Below, piece by piece: positions 1 through 7,406 of a DNA stretch of 11,553 nt. The notes below the pieces were generated by a model, which worked only from the letters and a program-made list of their open reading frames with translations, did no database searches and was not told the DNA's origin. The stretch is from assembly GCA_003540955.1 (NCBI GenBank), contig DPMX01000243.1, positions 1 through 11,553 of the forward strand. The letters run 5' to 3'. The stretch's first letter is position 1. Each line of letters begins with the position of its first letter. The stretch comes from Gammaproteobacteria bacterium. Its GTDB lineage: Bacteria > Pseudomonadota > Gammaproteobacteria > Ga0077536. A program made the translations under genes and the position numbers.

Positions 1-147
1 ATAAAACGTTGCTTAACGTATCGACTAAAATCGACAAATTGCCGAAACGCGTAAATTACCCGAACCATATTATCCGCCCCGCATAGACTCCCCATTTTGC
101 TCTGCCCGGTTTCAGAGCCCGTTGCACCAGACTACGCAACCAATACC

Positions 148-170
148 AAATTCGGAAGTCGCCGAAATTT
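148..170. other. small imperfect inverted repeat upstream of arsC
   Basis: TTCGG (151-155) pairs with CCGAA (162-166) across a 6-base loop, and flanking AAA/TTT can lengthen the stem past one bulged A. A pyrimidine-rich run (168-180) follows on the + strand, so this could be the terminator of a gene lying left of the window, but the stem is short. I see no gene in positions 1-245; a TAGAAT box at 185-190 could be a -10 element for arsC but lacks a convincing -35. Confidence 0.2.
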
Positions 171-245
171 CCTACTTTTCCAGCTAGAATAATATCAAGT
201 CACTCATAGTCTCGATCCGTCGTGTCCAAACTAAGGTGGTGCTGC

Positions 246-599
246 ATGAACGTTACTATCTACCATAACCCGAAGTGTTCCAAGTCTCGCAAGACGCTGG
301 AGTTATTATTAGGCAAAGGTATAGAGCCGACCATTATTGAATATCTGATCAACCCCCCCGATTCCCAAACTCTCGTCTCGATCCTGAAGAAACTCGACGC
401 GACACCCCGAGATCTTCTCCGAGTGAAAGAGCCGCGCTACAGCGAACTTTCATTGGCGAATCCAGCATTGACACCTGACGATTTAATTGAAGCAATGGTG
501 GCCAATCCAATTTTGATTGAACGCCCAATCGTGGTTGCCGGCACGCGCGCAGTGCTCGGGCGTCCGCCAAATAACATCAATGAATTATCGCTGGAGTAA
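246..599 (+). CDS. arsC: ArsC/YfgD-family thioredoxin-fold reductase (glutaredoxin-type arsenate reductase family)
   Basis: The product has 117 residues, the normal size for glutaredoxin-dependent ArsC. The N-terminal motif HNPKCSKSR (residues 7-15) supplies the catalytic cysteine Cys11, and the three arginines that bind the oxyanion in the family are present: Arg59 (DLLR), Arg93 (ERPIVV) and Arg106 (LGRPP). Known ArsC proteins reduce arsenate to arsenite in the cytoplasm using glutathione and glutaredoxin. No arsR, arsB or arsA lies nearby, and the neighbour is hda, so this is more likely the chromosomal YfgD type, whose true substrate is less certain. The ATG at 246 is preferred because AAGGTGGT (233-240) sits 5 bases before it. 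An in-frame GTG at 222 would add 8 residues with no family support and would place that ribosome site inside the gene. The gene converges on hda with a 69-base gap in which I see no strong terminator. Confidence 0.9.
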   Translation: MNVTIYHNPKCSKSRKTLELLLGKGIEPTIIEYLINPPDSQTLVSILKKLDATPRDLLRVKEPRYSELSLANPALTPDDLIEAMVANPILIERPIVVAGTRAVLGRPPNNINELSLE

Positions 600-668
600 C
601 AACTAATAATGCTCCCGCCTTAATTTCGACAAAGCATATTACGCGATTAATCAGCAGATGGACTGCGC

Positions 669-1373
669 CTAATTAAGACCCAAGACATCGCGAACGAACG
701 GAATCGTTAATTCGCGACCCGCACTCAACGATGCCGAGTCAAGCCGTTCGAACATATCATTGAGTTCACGCATGTCCCGGCGTAGGCGATGGATCAAAAA
801 ACGCGCAACCTTGTCTGGCATATTTATACCACGTCGCGCTGCGCGGTGCTGCAGAACCGTTTGTTTGGCGTTGTCGTCCAGATCGGTAAGATGGCAAATT
901 AATCCCGAATCCAGGCGCGAGCTTAAGTCAGGAAGACCAAGGTCGAGATTTTGTGGACCGCGGTTCGAACCGACCAGCAAACGACCACCCAAAGCTTGAA
1001 CGCGATTAAACAAATTAAACAAAGCCAGCTCCCAATCCTCGCGGCCGGCGGCAAGGTGAATATCGTCAATTCCAAGGTATTTGATCGACTCAAGATCCTC
1101 TAGTACTGCAGGATGGAGCTCCATGACCTGAGCAAGCGGAAGATACATTGCTCGCTGTTGCTGGTCACCCGCGGCGCGGATGGCGCATTGAATTAAATGC
1201 GATTTCCCTGTCCCGGTAGCACCCCAGAGCATTACATACCAAGGACCATTACCAGACATCCATTGTAAAACTGCATCCAGTACAAATTGGTCTTCACCAG
1301 GCACATAGTCCGCTATCTCGAGCGTCCCTTCATCGAACAATGCGAGAGTTAATTGGTGCAGAGGTATAGGCAT
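669..1373 (-). CDS. hda: Hda, DnaA regulatory inactivator (AAA+ protein)
   Basis: Hda binds the DNA-loaded beta sliding clamp and stimulates ATP hydrolysis by DnaA, preventing re-initiation of replication. The 234-residue product matches the usual length (about 233). It carries the N-terminal clamp-binding motif QLTLALF (residues 7-13), Walker A GATGTGKSH (51-59), Walker B LGIDDIH (100-106), sensor 1 near VGSN (134-137), box VII SSRLDSG with Arg153 in the arginine-finger position (151-157), and a sensor 2 region near RRDMRE (198-203). The ATG at 1373 is chosen because it puts the clamp motif at the extreme N-terminus, as in known Hda proteins; an in-frame TTG at 1454 would add 27 unlike residues. 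There is no clear Shine-Dalgarno before 1373. Oddity: Walker A is canonical, unlike the degenerate form (Arg for Lys) in E. coli Hda. It is the last gene of a leftward set after DUF2066 and perM. Confidence 0.94.
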   Translation of the reverse strand: MPIPLHQLTLALFDEGTLEIADYVPGEDQFVLDAVLQWMSGNGPWYVMLWGATGTGKSHLIQCAIRAAGDQQQRAMYLPLAQVMELHPAVLEDLESIKYLGIDDIHLAAGREDWELALFNLFNRVQALGGRLLVGSNRGPQNLDLGLPDLSSRLDSGLICHLTDLDDNAKQTVLQHRAARRGINMPDKVARFLIHRLRRDMRELNDMFERLDSASLSAGRELTIPFVRDVLGLN

Positions 1374-1465
1374 TGTAGTGTAAATCTGGGGCGCTCTAGT
1401 CAATACGAAATCATCGATAATCGACCAACCGCTACCTAAAAGATCAGGTGACAAGAATTATTTGG

Positions 1466-1482
1466 TGTCGTTCGCAACGACA
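1466..1482 (-). other. short perfect hairpin between perM and hda
   Basis: TGTCGTT and AACGACA form a perfect 7-bp stem with a 3-base loop in the 150-base gap downstream of perM and upstream of hda. On the leftward transcript it is followed by an A/T-rich stretch but not by a run of U, so it would be at best a weak terminator, an mRNA-stability element or a protein-binding palindrome. Its presence hints that hda may be partly uncoupled from perM. Confidence 0.3.
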
Positions 1483-1523
1483 TCTGCTTTTAATCTTCGT
1501 TGACAATCTCGTCACTAAGTCAT

Positions 1524-2582
1524 CTACGAAGCGTAAAATTCGCTTTTCTGATATTCAGTCTTCGAACGACGCAAAAGAACCACGATTACCGCTGCCACAG
1601 GTAGTGCTAACAGCACGCCGATAAAGCCGAACAATTGGCCGCCAGCCATAACAGCAAAAATTACCGCGACAGGATGCAAACCGATACGATCACCGACTAA
1701 CAATGGCGACAAAACCATTGCTTCCAGCAATTGACCAACTCCAAATACCACAACGACACCTAAGATATGAATCACATCCTGGAATTGCACAAGAGCCGCC
1801 AACCCCGCCACGGTGACTCCTACAATAACACCGAGGTAGGGTACAAAACTAACAACGCCCGCTAACAAACCTACAATAACGGCTAAGTCCAGACCGACAA
1901 CCCATAAGCCGATCACGTACAGAGAACCCAGCAATGCCATAACTGTGAGTTGCCCACGAAAGAATTCTGCCAACACCGCGTCAATTTCCTGTGTGAGAGC
2001 GACCGCTGCCGGCTCTATAGAACGAGGAATCAAATTGTAGATGTTACGAACCAAAATATCCCAATCGCGTAACAAATAAAATGTTACGACTGGAATCAGA
2101 AGTAGGTATGTCACCCAACCGACTAATAACTGGCCTGACCTTCCAATATGCGCCATCAGGTTCTTTGCGACAGATCCTACTGCGTCCCATTGTTGCAGTA
2201 ACACGCCTTTTAAAGCAGCAGCATCGAACGAAACTTCTTCAGTCACAAAATAGGATGACAACCTTGGTAACAACCATTGCTGTACCCACTCGATCGCCTT
2301 TGGAATATATTCAACCGATACAGTGATTTGTGCCTGCAGGGCAGGCATGACCACAACAATCCCTGCGAACGCAAAAAACAACATGCCAATGAAAACTATT
2401 ACGACTGACATGGTTCGCGATAATCGTAAGCGTTCCAATAGATCGACTATCGGATCGCAAATATAAGACAACAATAGACCGATTAGAAATGGCGTTAGCA
2501 CTGGCGCTAAAAGGTACACCAGCCAGCCAGCGAAAACGATGAGGGCAACGCTTAACCATTTTTGCGAATCCGAAAGTACCAT
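1524..2582 (-). CDS. perM: AI-2E family transporter / PerM-like inner-membrane permease
   Basis: The 352-residue polytopic membrane protein fits the length of PerM/YfgO (about 350) and of the AI-2E transporter (UPF0118) family. Hydrophobic segments lie at about residues 8-45 (two helices), 58-80, 150-171, 215-265 (two or three helices), 272-298 and 303-338, with a larger non-membrane loop at about 83-148. The segment around residues 207-250 (FFRGQL ... SFVPYLG) and the late GLHPVAVIFAVMAGGQ segment (301-315) are typical of the family. Its substrate is not established; AI-2 export is shown for only some members. The ATG at 2582 begins 10 bases after the stop of the DUF2066 gene, implying co-transcription. 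A longer in-frame reading from a TTG at 2639 would overlap that gene and is not favoured. The same neighbourhood (hda, ArsC-like gene, purM) is seen around E. coli perM, supporting the assignment. Confidence 0.88.
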   Translation of the reverse strand: MVLSDSQKWLSVALIVFAGWLVYLLAPVLTPFLIGLLLSYICDPIVDLLERLRLSRTMSVVIVFIGMLFFAFAGIVVVMPALQAQITVSVEYIPKAIEWVQQWLLPRLSSYFVTEEVSFDAAALKGVLLQQWDAVGSVAKNLMAHIGRSGQLLVGWVTYLLLIPVVTFYLLRDWDILVRNIYNLIPRSIEPAAVALTQEIDAVLAEFFRGQLTVMALLGSLYVIGLWVVGLDLAVIVGLLAGVVSFVPYLGVIVGVTVAGLAALVQFQDVIHILGVVVVFGVGQLLEAMVLSPLLVGDRIGLHPVAVIFAVMAGGQLFGFIGVLLALPVAAVIVVLLRRSKTEYQKSEFYAS

Positions 2583-2592
2583 CACAGGACTA

Positions 2593-3630
2593 TCATCGGA
2601 TAAGCCGAAAAACACCCAGGTTGGTTGGGTCCGGAGCAAGCGTTTGACCGAAAGAAATAATTTGGATCAAGCTTGTAAACCCTCCTTTGACGGCTAGATC
2701 AAAAATAATCGCGCGCTCGTCTACCCGGCGCACTAGTAGGCTAGTCACGCTATCAATCGTAGACAAATATCGTTCGGTGCGTGCGTAATCAGCAACTGAG
2801 CGTAACCCAGCCACTGTAATTTCCACAACGTCGCTAGCATTTTGATTAGCGGCTCCATAGAGTTGCCCGAGCTCATTTGCTAGGTTATCGCCAGATTCCT
2901 CGACCATTAGTTCGACGATATCGCCTTGCTGTTCCCAGACGATTGACTTTCCGCCTACCACCAGACTCCACTCACTTTCCCACAACGACGACGCGACTTG
3001 GTGAATTTGCCCAACAAGTACCGATCCAACAGCGTACTTTGCCGAGTTCAAATACGCCGCGTTCACCACTGCGACACTAGACAGTTTGTCAGAAAGTGCG
3101 CTGATTTCGGCGATATCGGCTACCGGAAACGCAATTGGAATACCGCGAATGCGGGCGCGTTCTTTCATCACCCGGACGATTTTATGGGAATCATGTGCTC
3201 CCAATATATTTCGTCCGTTAGCGTCATCCAGTAGCAGCCAAACTAAAGTTTCCGGCCGCTCTTTACCCCATATGGTGAGCTTATTCGAGCGCATCTTCTC
3301 GTCCAAAACGCGCGCGTCGAACTCCACCCGCAAAACGAGATCGTTGGAACTCGCGCCGACAATTCCCCGCGTCTCGTAACCGAATTGTTGCACCAATCGT
3401 TTCGCTTGCTTTACTACTGCCCGACCGCCCGCGGATTGAGGAGAAGAGCTTTTACCAGTCCGTTTTACAATCACAAGCTCCAAGGCTCGCGAAACTCCTC
3501 GGTCAAATTCTGTATCTGAGCGGTCTGACACGGGTACGCGAGCGCTATTAAGTCCCTCAACATCAGTTGCACCCGCCGTAATTGAGGATATACCTAAAGC
3601 GACAAACGTGAAGGTCATCAAAATTCGCAT
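2593..3630 (-). CDS. DUF2066 domain-containing secreted protein
   Basis: The protein has 345 residues. Residues 1-21 look like a Sec signal peptide: short positive start (MR), a hydrophobic core, and a likely signal-peptidase I site after AGA (about residues 19-21), so a periplasmic location is inferred. The start of the mature part, with the VPVSDRS motif (about residues 32-38), a following run that includes ALELVIVKRTGK, and the later VWLLLDDA segment, match the DUF2066 family as I remember it. The family is gammaproteobacterial, has no established biochemical function, and is repeatedly found upstream of a PerM-type permease and hda beside purM, exactly as here. It is the first gene of the leftward set, 250 bases from divergently transcribed purM. 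No Shine-Dalgarno is visible before the ATG. I see no catalytic motif. Confidence 0.82.
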   Translation of the reverse strand: MRILMTFTFVALGISSITAGATDVEGLNSARVPVSDRSDTEFDRGVSRALELVIVKRTGKSSSPQSAGGRAVVKQAKRLVQQFGYETRGIVGASSNDLVLRVEFDARVLDEKMRSNKLTIWGKERPETLVWLLLDDANGRNILGAHDSHKIVRVMKERARIRGIPIAFPVADIAEISALSDKLSSVAVVNAAYLNSAKYAVGSVLVGQIHQVASSLWESEWSLVVGGKSIVWEQQGDIVELMVEESGDNLANELGQLYGAANQNASDVVEITVAGLRSVADYARTERYLSTIDSVTSLLVRRVDERAIIFDLAVKGGFTSLIQIISFGQTLAPDPTNLGVFRLIR

Positions 3631-3636
3631 TTGTAA

Positions 3637-3666
3637 ACGCTATTCGAAAGCGATTTAGCAAGTCAA
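3637..3666 (-). promoter_or_regulatory. candidate sigma-70 promoter for DUF2066-perM-hda
   Basis: On the minus strand TTGACT (3666-3661) and TAGCGT (3642-3637) are separated by 18 bases. The -10 box matches only 3 of 6 consensus bases. Only 6 bases separate it from the DUF2066 ATG, so if real the message would be leaderless or nearly so; this agrees with the missing Shine-Dalgarno but is weak evidence. The rest of the 250-base divergent gap (3667-3880) shows no clear PurR-like operator to my eye. Confidence 0.25.
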
Positions 3667-3880
3667 GGGCCAGCCCAAACCGCCACCATGCGGGCCTCAT
3701 TTATCCTCTCCAGCGGCCGATTACTGTTCAATCTAAGTCAGGAGAACAAAAACTGTCCCCATATCTTCCCATAGATATCCCAATGATTATCTCGAAATAG
3801 CCTCGGTCCTGGCTGCTACACTCACTTTCACTGACACTTGCTCATAATAGCCATGGTTCAATATAGATTATTGGTGCAAA

Positions 3881-4963
3881 ATGCCAACCAATCCATCTCG
3901 CGTCAGTCGTATGTCTGAAAAATTCAAAAAATCGGTCACCTATCGAGACGCCGGGGTCGATATCGAACGGGGCGCAAACTTGGTGGAGCAGATCAAGCCG
4001 GCAGTAAAACGAACCCACCGTACAGGGGTTGCAGGTGATATTGGCGGTTTTGGCGGGCTGTTTGCGCTAATGGAGTGCGGTTACAAAGACCCGGTACTAG
4101 TTTCTGCTACGGACGGTGTAGGTACAAAGCTCAAGCTTGCCATAGAGACCGGCCGTCATACGACGGTAGGAATAGACTTGGTAGCGATGTGCGTAAACGA
4201 CGTCATTGTGCAGGGCGCCGAACCGCTTTTCTTTCTAGACTATTTTGCTAGTGGCAAGCTTGACGTCGTGACCGCACGGTGTGTCATCGAGGGTATTGCG
4301 AAAGGATGTGAAATCGCCGGCACTGCATTGTTGGGTGGAGAAACCGCTGAAATGCCCGACATGTACGCCGAAAATGACTACGATCTTGCCGGTTTTTGCG
4401 TCGGCGCGGTAGAGCGTCATCAAATTTTAGATGGGCGCGCAATCAAGTCTGGGGATAGGATACTTGGTATCGCGTCGAATGGGCTTCACTCGAACGGTTA
4501 TTCGCTGGTACGTCGGGTCCTAGCAGACTACCAAAGCTCAGCCCCGATCCGAATAGACGGCCGCGACCTCCTCGATGTCTTAATGGAGCCGACCCGGATA
4601 TACGTGAAACCGATGCTCAAAATTTTAAGCGAATTCGAGATCCACGGCATAGCACACATTACCGGTGGCGGAATAACAGAGAATCTCCCACGTATTATGC
4701 CTGCAGACACATATGCAAATATTGAACTCGATAATTGGGTGCTTCCGACAATATTCGAAATACTAGCCGAAACCGGCCCGATCCAATCTCAAGAGCTTCT
4801 GAGAACATTTAATTGTGGAATAGGTATGGCGCTTATAGTTCCACCACACCAATCCGTAGAGGTCACCTCGGCATTAAATCAGCTCGGAGAATCGGTATTT
4901 GAAATCGGCAGCGTTAGTGCCGGTAAACATGGTGATGTGAAATATACCGGCGTTCTTATCTAA
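3881..4963 (+). CDS. purM: phosphoribosylformylglycinamidine cyclo-ligase (AIR synthetase)
   Basis: PurM uses ATP to close formylglycinamidine ribonucleotide to 5-aminoimidazole ribonucleotide, step 5 of cytoplasmic purine synthesis. The product is 360 residues from this start and reads closely like E. coli PurM throughout: SVTYRDAGVDI near the N-terminus, the ATP/substrate glycine-rich segment TDGVGTKLK (about 78-85), GIDLVAMCVND (97-107), VQGAEPLFFLDYFASGKLD (110-128), GGETAEMPDMY (152-162), GLHSNGYSLVR (201-211), HITGGGITENLPR (about 259-271) and RTFNCGIGMA near the C-terminus. An in-frame ATG at 3911 gives a 350-residue protein closer to the usual 345; the earlier ATG has a weak GGTG (3873-3876) before it and the later one has nothing, so I keep 3881 with doubt. 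It is divergent from DUF2066 and convergent with trmJ. purN, which usually follows, is absent. Confidence 0.96.
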   Translation: MPTNPSRVSRMSEKFKKSVTYRDAGVDIERGANLVEQIKPAVKRTHRTGVAGDIGGFGGLFALMECGYKDPVLVSATDGVGTKLKLAIETGRHTTVGIDLVAMCVNDVIVQGAEPLFFLDYFASGKLDVVTARCVIEGIAKGCEIAGTALLGGETAEMPDMYAENDYDLAGFCVGAVERHQILDGRAIKSGDRILGIASNGLHSNGYSLVRRVLADYQSSAPIRIDGRDLLDVLMEPTRIYVKPMLKILSEFEIHGIAHITGGGITENLPRIMPADTYANIELDNWVLPTIFEILAETGPIQSQELLRTFNCGIGMALIVPPHQSVEVTSALNQLGESVFEIGSVSAGKHGDVKYTGVLI

Positions 4964-4975
4964 GACGATCCCCTC

Positions 4976-5010
4976 GGAGATCCTCAGCGAGATGGTTTTT
5001 CGCTATCTCC
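4976..5010. terminator. inverted repeat filling the purM/trmJ convergent gap
   Basis: GGAGAT (4976-4981) pairs with ATCTCC (5005-5010) and, inside a CCTC bulge, AGCGA (4986-4990) pairs with TCGCT (5000-5004), giving an 11-bp interrupted stem with a 9-base loop. It begins 12 bases after the purM stop and abuts the trmJ stop, where a bidirectional terminator would be expected. There is no flanking U run on either strand, so a classical intrinsic terminator is not shown; it may act only as a 3' end stabiliser. Confidence 0.4.
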
Positions 5011-5784
5011 TCATCCGCCGGCAAGTTTGTGATCTACTGCGGTCAAGTAGCCTCGCAATATTTGCACTTCACTTTGACGCAGACTGGAACTATTTAGCAG
5101 GCGCCGCAAGCGACGCGCCAATAGCCGTGGATTAGTCGGATCGAAGTAACCAACCTTTACCATCGACTCCATCAAGTGGTGATGCAGCATATCTAGTTCC
5201 ATAGCAGTCGCAATGCCGTCCCTATCCCCACCTCCGTGGGTGTGCTTCGATTTGCTCCCAATCCTACTACGCAGCTCATAGACACATATTTGAACAGCTT
5301 GCGCGAGGTTAAGTGAGGTGTAGTCAGGATCGGTAGGTATACGTATGACTCGTTGACATAAATCGAGCTCTGCGTTTGTTAGTCCCCCCTGCTCGCGCCC
5401 AAATACAAGAGCGACCGTACCTTCGGCAAAAGCGTTTTCGACTGCGAGAGCAGCATCGCGTGGCGACAACATTGGCCACTGCAAATGCCGATCACGTGCT
5501 GTCGTCCCGAAAACCATCGCGCAATCAACGATCGCCTCCTCTAGGGATTCCACCACCCGCGCTGAGCGAAGCAGATCATCAGCACCAGATGCCATTGCCG
5601 TGGCCGCAGCAGCTGGAAAGCTCCGTGGCGCGACCAATGACAACTCATGAAAACCCATGACCTTCATTGCTCTAGCACTAGACCCGATGTTTCCTGGGTG
5701 GGTTGTGCCGACTAAAACAATGCGAACACTGTTAGTTAGAGCACTCGAAATACGAGTAGCATCGCTTGATTTGGAATTTGTCAC
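5011..5784 (-). CDS. trmJ: TrmJ, tRNA (cytidine/uridine-32 2'-O)-methyltransferase
   Basis: TrmJ is a SPOUT (alpha/beta knot) methyltransferase that uses S-adenosylmethionine to methylate the 2'-OH of nucleotide 32 in the tRNA anticodon loop. The 257-residue protein has the family signatures: HPGNIGSSARAMK (29-41), FGREQGGLTNAEL (128-140) and IPTDPDYTSLNLAQAVQ (149-165), the last two forming the knot and cofactor site. A C-terminal helical tail (about 195-257) contains GYFDPTNPRLLARRLRRL, typical of TrmJ. The start is a GTG at 5784 supported by GAGG at 5793-5790 five bases upstream; the nearby ATG at 5789 is out of frame and runs into a stop at once. The first 18 residues are extra relative to many TrmJ proteins. 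It is divergent from suhB across 56 bases; a TATAGT box in that gap is a possible -10 for trmJ but no good -35 was found. Confidence 0.93.
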   Translation of the reverse strand: MTNSKSSDATRISSALTNSVRIVLVGTTHPGNIGSSARAMKVMGFHELSLVAPRSFPAAAATAMASGADDLLRSARVVESLEEAIVDCAMVFGTTARDRHLQWPMLSPRDAALAVENAFAEGTVALVFGREQGGLTNAELDLCQRVIRIPTDPDYTSLNLAQAVQICVYELRSRIGSKSKHTHGGGDRDGIATAMELDMLHHHLMESMVKVGYFDPTNPRLLARRLRRLLNSSSLRQSEVQILRGYLTAVDHKLAGG

Positions 5785-5840
5785 CGCATCCTCGCCTCTA
5801 TCCGTTACTATATCTGTGCACTTACATAAGACTAGCCACT

Positions 5841-6623
5841 ATGCATCCTATGCTCAATATAGCCGTGCGCGCTGCCAGGCGCGGCGGAACAATTATCAAC
5901 CGCGCCTTGAACCGGCTCGGCGACATTCGGGTCGATACCAAGGGACATAAAAATTATGTCAGCGAGATTGATCAAGAGGCAGAAACGTCAATCATTCAAA
6001 CACTCCTTGCGGCCTACCCGGAGCATAGGATTGTCGCCGAAGAGTCCGGTGCGCGGGGAGATAGCGACTATGAGTGGATAATCGATCCACTCGACGGGAC
6101 GACAAACTTCCTCCACGGATACCCACAATTTTCGGTCTCAATCGCACTAGCGGTGCGCGGCGAGTTGGACCAAGCGGTTATCTTTGATCCAGTCCGAGAC
6201 GAATTGTTCACGGCATCACGGGGAGCCGGAGCACAACTTAATAATCGTCGAATTAGAGTGAGTGAGTGCCAGTCACTAGATCATGCCCTGCTCGCGACGG
6301 GATTCCCAATCCGAAACCCAGCTTTGATCGATTCCTACCTACCAACTTTAAATGCATTTTTACCCCACGTCGCCGGCGTACGTCGTGCGGGCGCTGCAAG
6401 CCTCGACCTAGCATTCGTTGCTTGCGGCCGGCTGGACGGATTTTGGGAGTACGGGTTGCAACCATGGGACATTGCGGCCGGCATGTTGTTAGTACAAGAG
6501 GCCGGGGGTATCGTCACTGAGCCTAACGGGGCAGATGAACCGCTAAAAAATGGAAGTATTCTATGTGCGTCGCCAAGAATCCATCGCGAAATGCTGAAGA
6601 CTTTAGCGATCCAGGGTGCGTAA
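5841..6623 (+). CDS. suhB: SuhB, inositol-1-monophosphatase family protein
   Basis: The 260-residue product matches the family length (E. coli SuhB has 267). Metal-binding motifs are intact: EESG with Glu67 (67-70), DPLDGTTNF (82-90) and WDIAAG (209-214), plus the conserved RRAGAASLDL stretch (181-190). The family hydrolyses inositol monophosphates with Mg2+. E. coli SuhB also acts as a component of the rRNA transcription antitermination complex, which may be its main role; the sequence alone cannot say which applies here. The start at 5841 is chosen because the first residues MHPMLNIAVRAAR are nearly identical to E. coli SuhB; an in-frame ATG at 5766 would overlap trmJ and is rejected. No good Shine-Dalgarno is visible. 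The 234 bases after it (6624-6857) hold no gene that I can support, only the candidate rfb promoter. Confidence 0.95.
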   Translation: MHPMLNIAVRAARRGGTIINRALNRLGDIRVDTKGHKNYVSEIDQEAETSIIQTLLAAYPEHRIVAEESGARGDSDYEWIIDPLDGTTNFLHGYPQFSVSIALAVRGELDQAVIFDPVRDELFTASRGAGAQLNNRRIRVSECQSLDHALLATGFPIRNPALIDSYLPTLNAFLPHVAGVRRAGAASLDLAFVACGRLDGFWEYGLQPWDIAAGMLLVQEAGGIVTEPNGADEPLKNGSILCASPRIHREMLKTLAIQGA

Positions 6624-6778
6624 AAGCGACACTGCCATTAGAACACCGTTGGCCGCCGATAATACGGACATATCGCTACCCAGGTATTAATTACGAGCGA
6701 GTTAAAAAACAAGGCAGCTAATGGGCGGTCACACACAAGGATCAAAACAAGGACGGGCGCCACTTCCATATTTAGATT

Positions 6779-6807
6779 TTGTACTTCGCATGAACCCATT
6801 CTATTAT
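6779..6807 (+). promoter_or_regulatory. candidate sigma-70 promoter of the rfbCDAB operon
   Basis: TTGTAC (6779-6784) and TATTAT (6802-6807) are separated by exactly 17 bases in an A/T-rich stretch about 50 bases before the rfbC start. The -10 matches 5 of 6 consensus bases, the -35 only its TTG. An overlapping TATAAA at 6805-6810 is an alternative -10 with a less favourable spacing. Confidence 0.4.
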
Positions 6808-6857
6808 AAATATTCGCGAAAAATTTCTAATAACGTAGTCGAATAAGGGTTACTCAA

Positions 6858-7406
6858 ATGCGGGTTACATCGACGGCAATCGCAGATTTGAAAATTATCG
6901 ATCCTGATTACTATAGTGATAATCGAGGATCCTTATTCGAAAGTTTTTCTGCCAATAGATATGCCGATGAAGCTGGAATAAAAATAGATTTTGTACAGGA
7001 CAATCACTCTCGCTCCACCCGCAATGTGCTTCGCGGATTGCATTATCAAATAACACACCCACAGGGTAAACTCGTTCGAAGCGTTGTTGGAATCATATTC
7101 GATGTCGGTGTCGACATAAGAACCGACTCACCGAGCTTCGGACACTGGGCTGGCGTGATTTTGTCCGCAGATAATCGGCGTCAGTTATGGTTACCACCCG
7201 GATTCGCGCACGGTTTCTTTGTGCTGAGCGATGTCGCAGAAGTGCTGTATAAGACAACAGCATACTACGATCCCGCAGACGAGCATTGCCTTGCTTGGAA
7301 TGATCCGGCGATCGGAATCGAGTGGCCATTGGATGGAGTAACACCAATCGTATCAGATCGGGATAACGACGGACTGAGTTTTAAGGAAATTCAAGCATTG
7401 CAGTGA
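6858..7406 (+). CDS. rfbC: dTDP-4-dehydrorhamnose 3,5-epimerase
   Basis: RfbC (RmlC) epimerises C3 and C5 of dTDP-4-dehydro-6-deoxy-D-glucose, the third step to dTDP-L-rhamnose. The 182-residue single cupin-domain protein has the family length. Visible signatures are DNRGSLFESF (21-30), QDNHSRSTRNVLRGLHYQ (47-64) with the catalytic His62, the beta-strand WLPPGFAHGF (111-120), VLYKTTAYYDP (129-139) with the active-site tyrosine, and VSDRD (165-169) with the Asp expected to partner His62. AAGGG at 6845-6849 lies 8 bases before the ATG. It is the first gene of the operon and overlaps rfbD by four bases (GTGA at 7403-7406), indicating translational coupling. Confidence 0.96.
   Translation: MRVTSTAIADLKIIDPDYYSDNRGSLFESFSANRYADEAGIKIDFVQDNHSRSTRNVLRGLHYQITHPQGKLVRSVVGIIFDVGVDIRTDSPSFGHWAGVILSADNRRQLWLPPGFAHGFFVLSDVAEVLYKTTAYYDPADEHCLAWNDPAIGIEWPLDGVTPIVSDRDNDGLSFKEIQALQ

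Noticed and set aside
1..60. Short direct repeats (AACGT, ATCGAC) at the window start as an operator or repeat array
   Set aside because: Only two copies of 5-6 bases each, which is expected by chance.
222..245. Extended N-terminus of ArsC from the GTG at 222
   Set aside because: The strong AAGGTGGT just before the ATG at 246 and the normal family start argue for the shorter protein.
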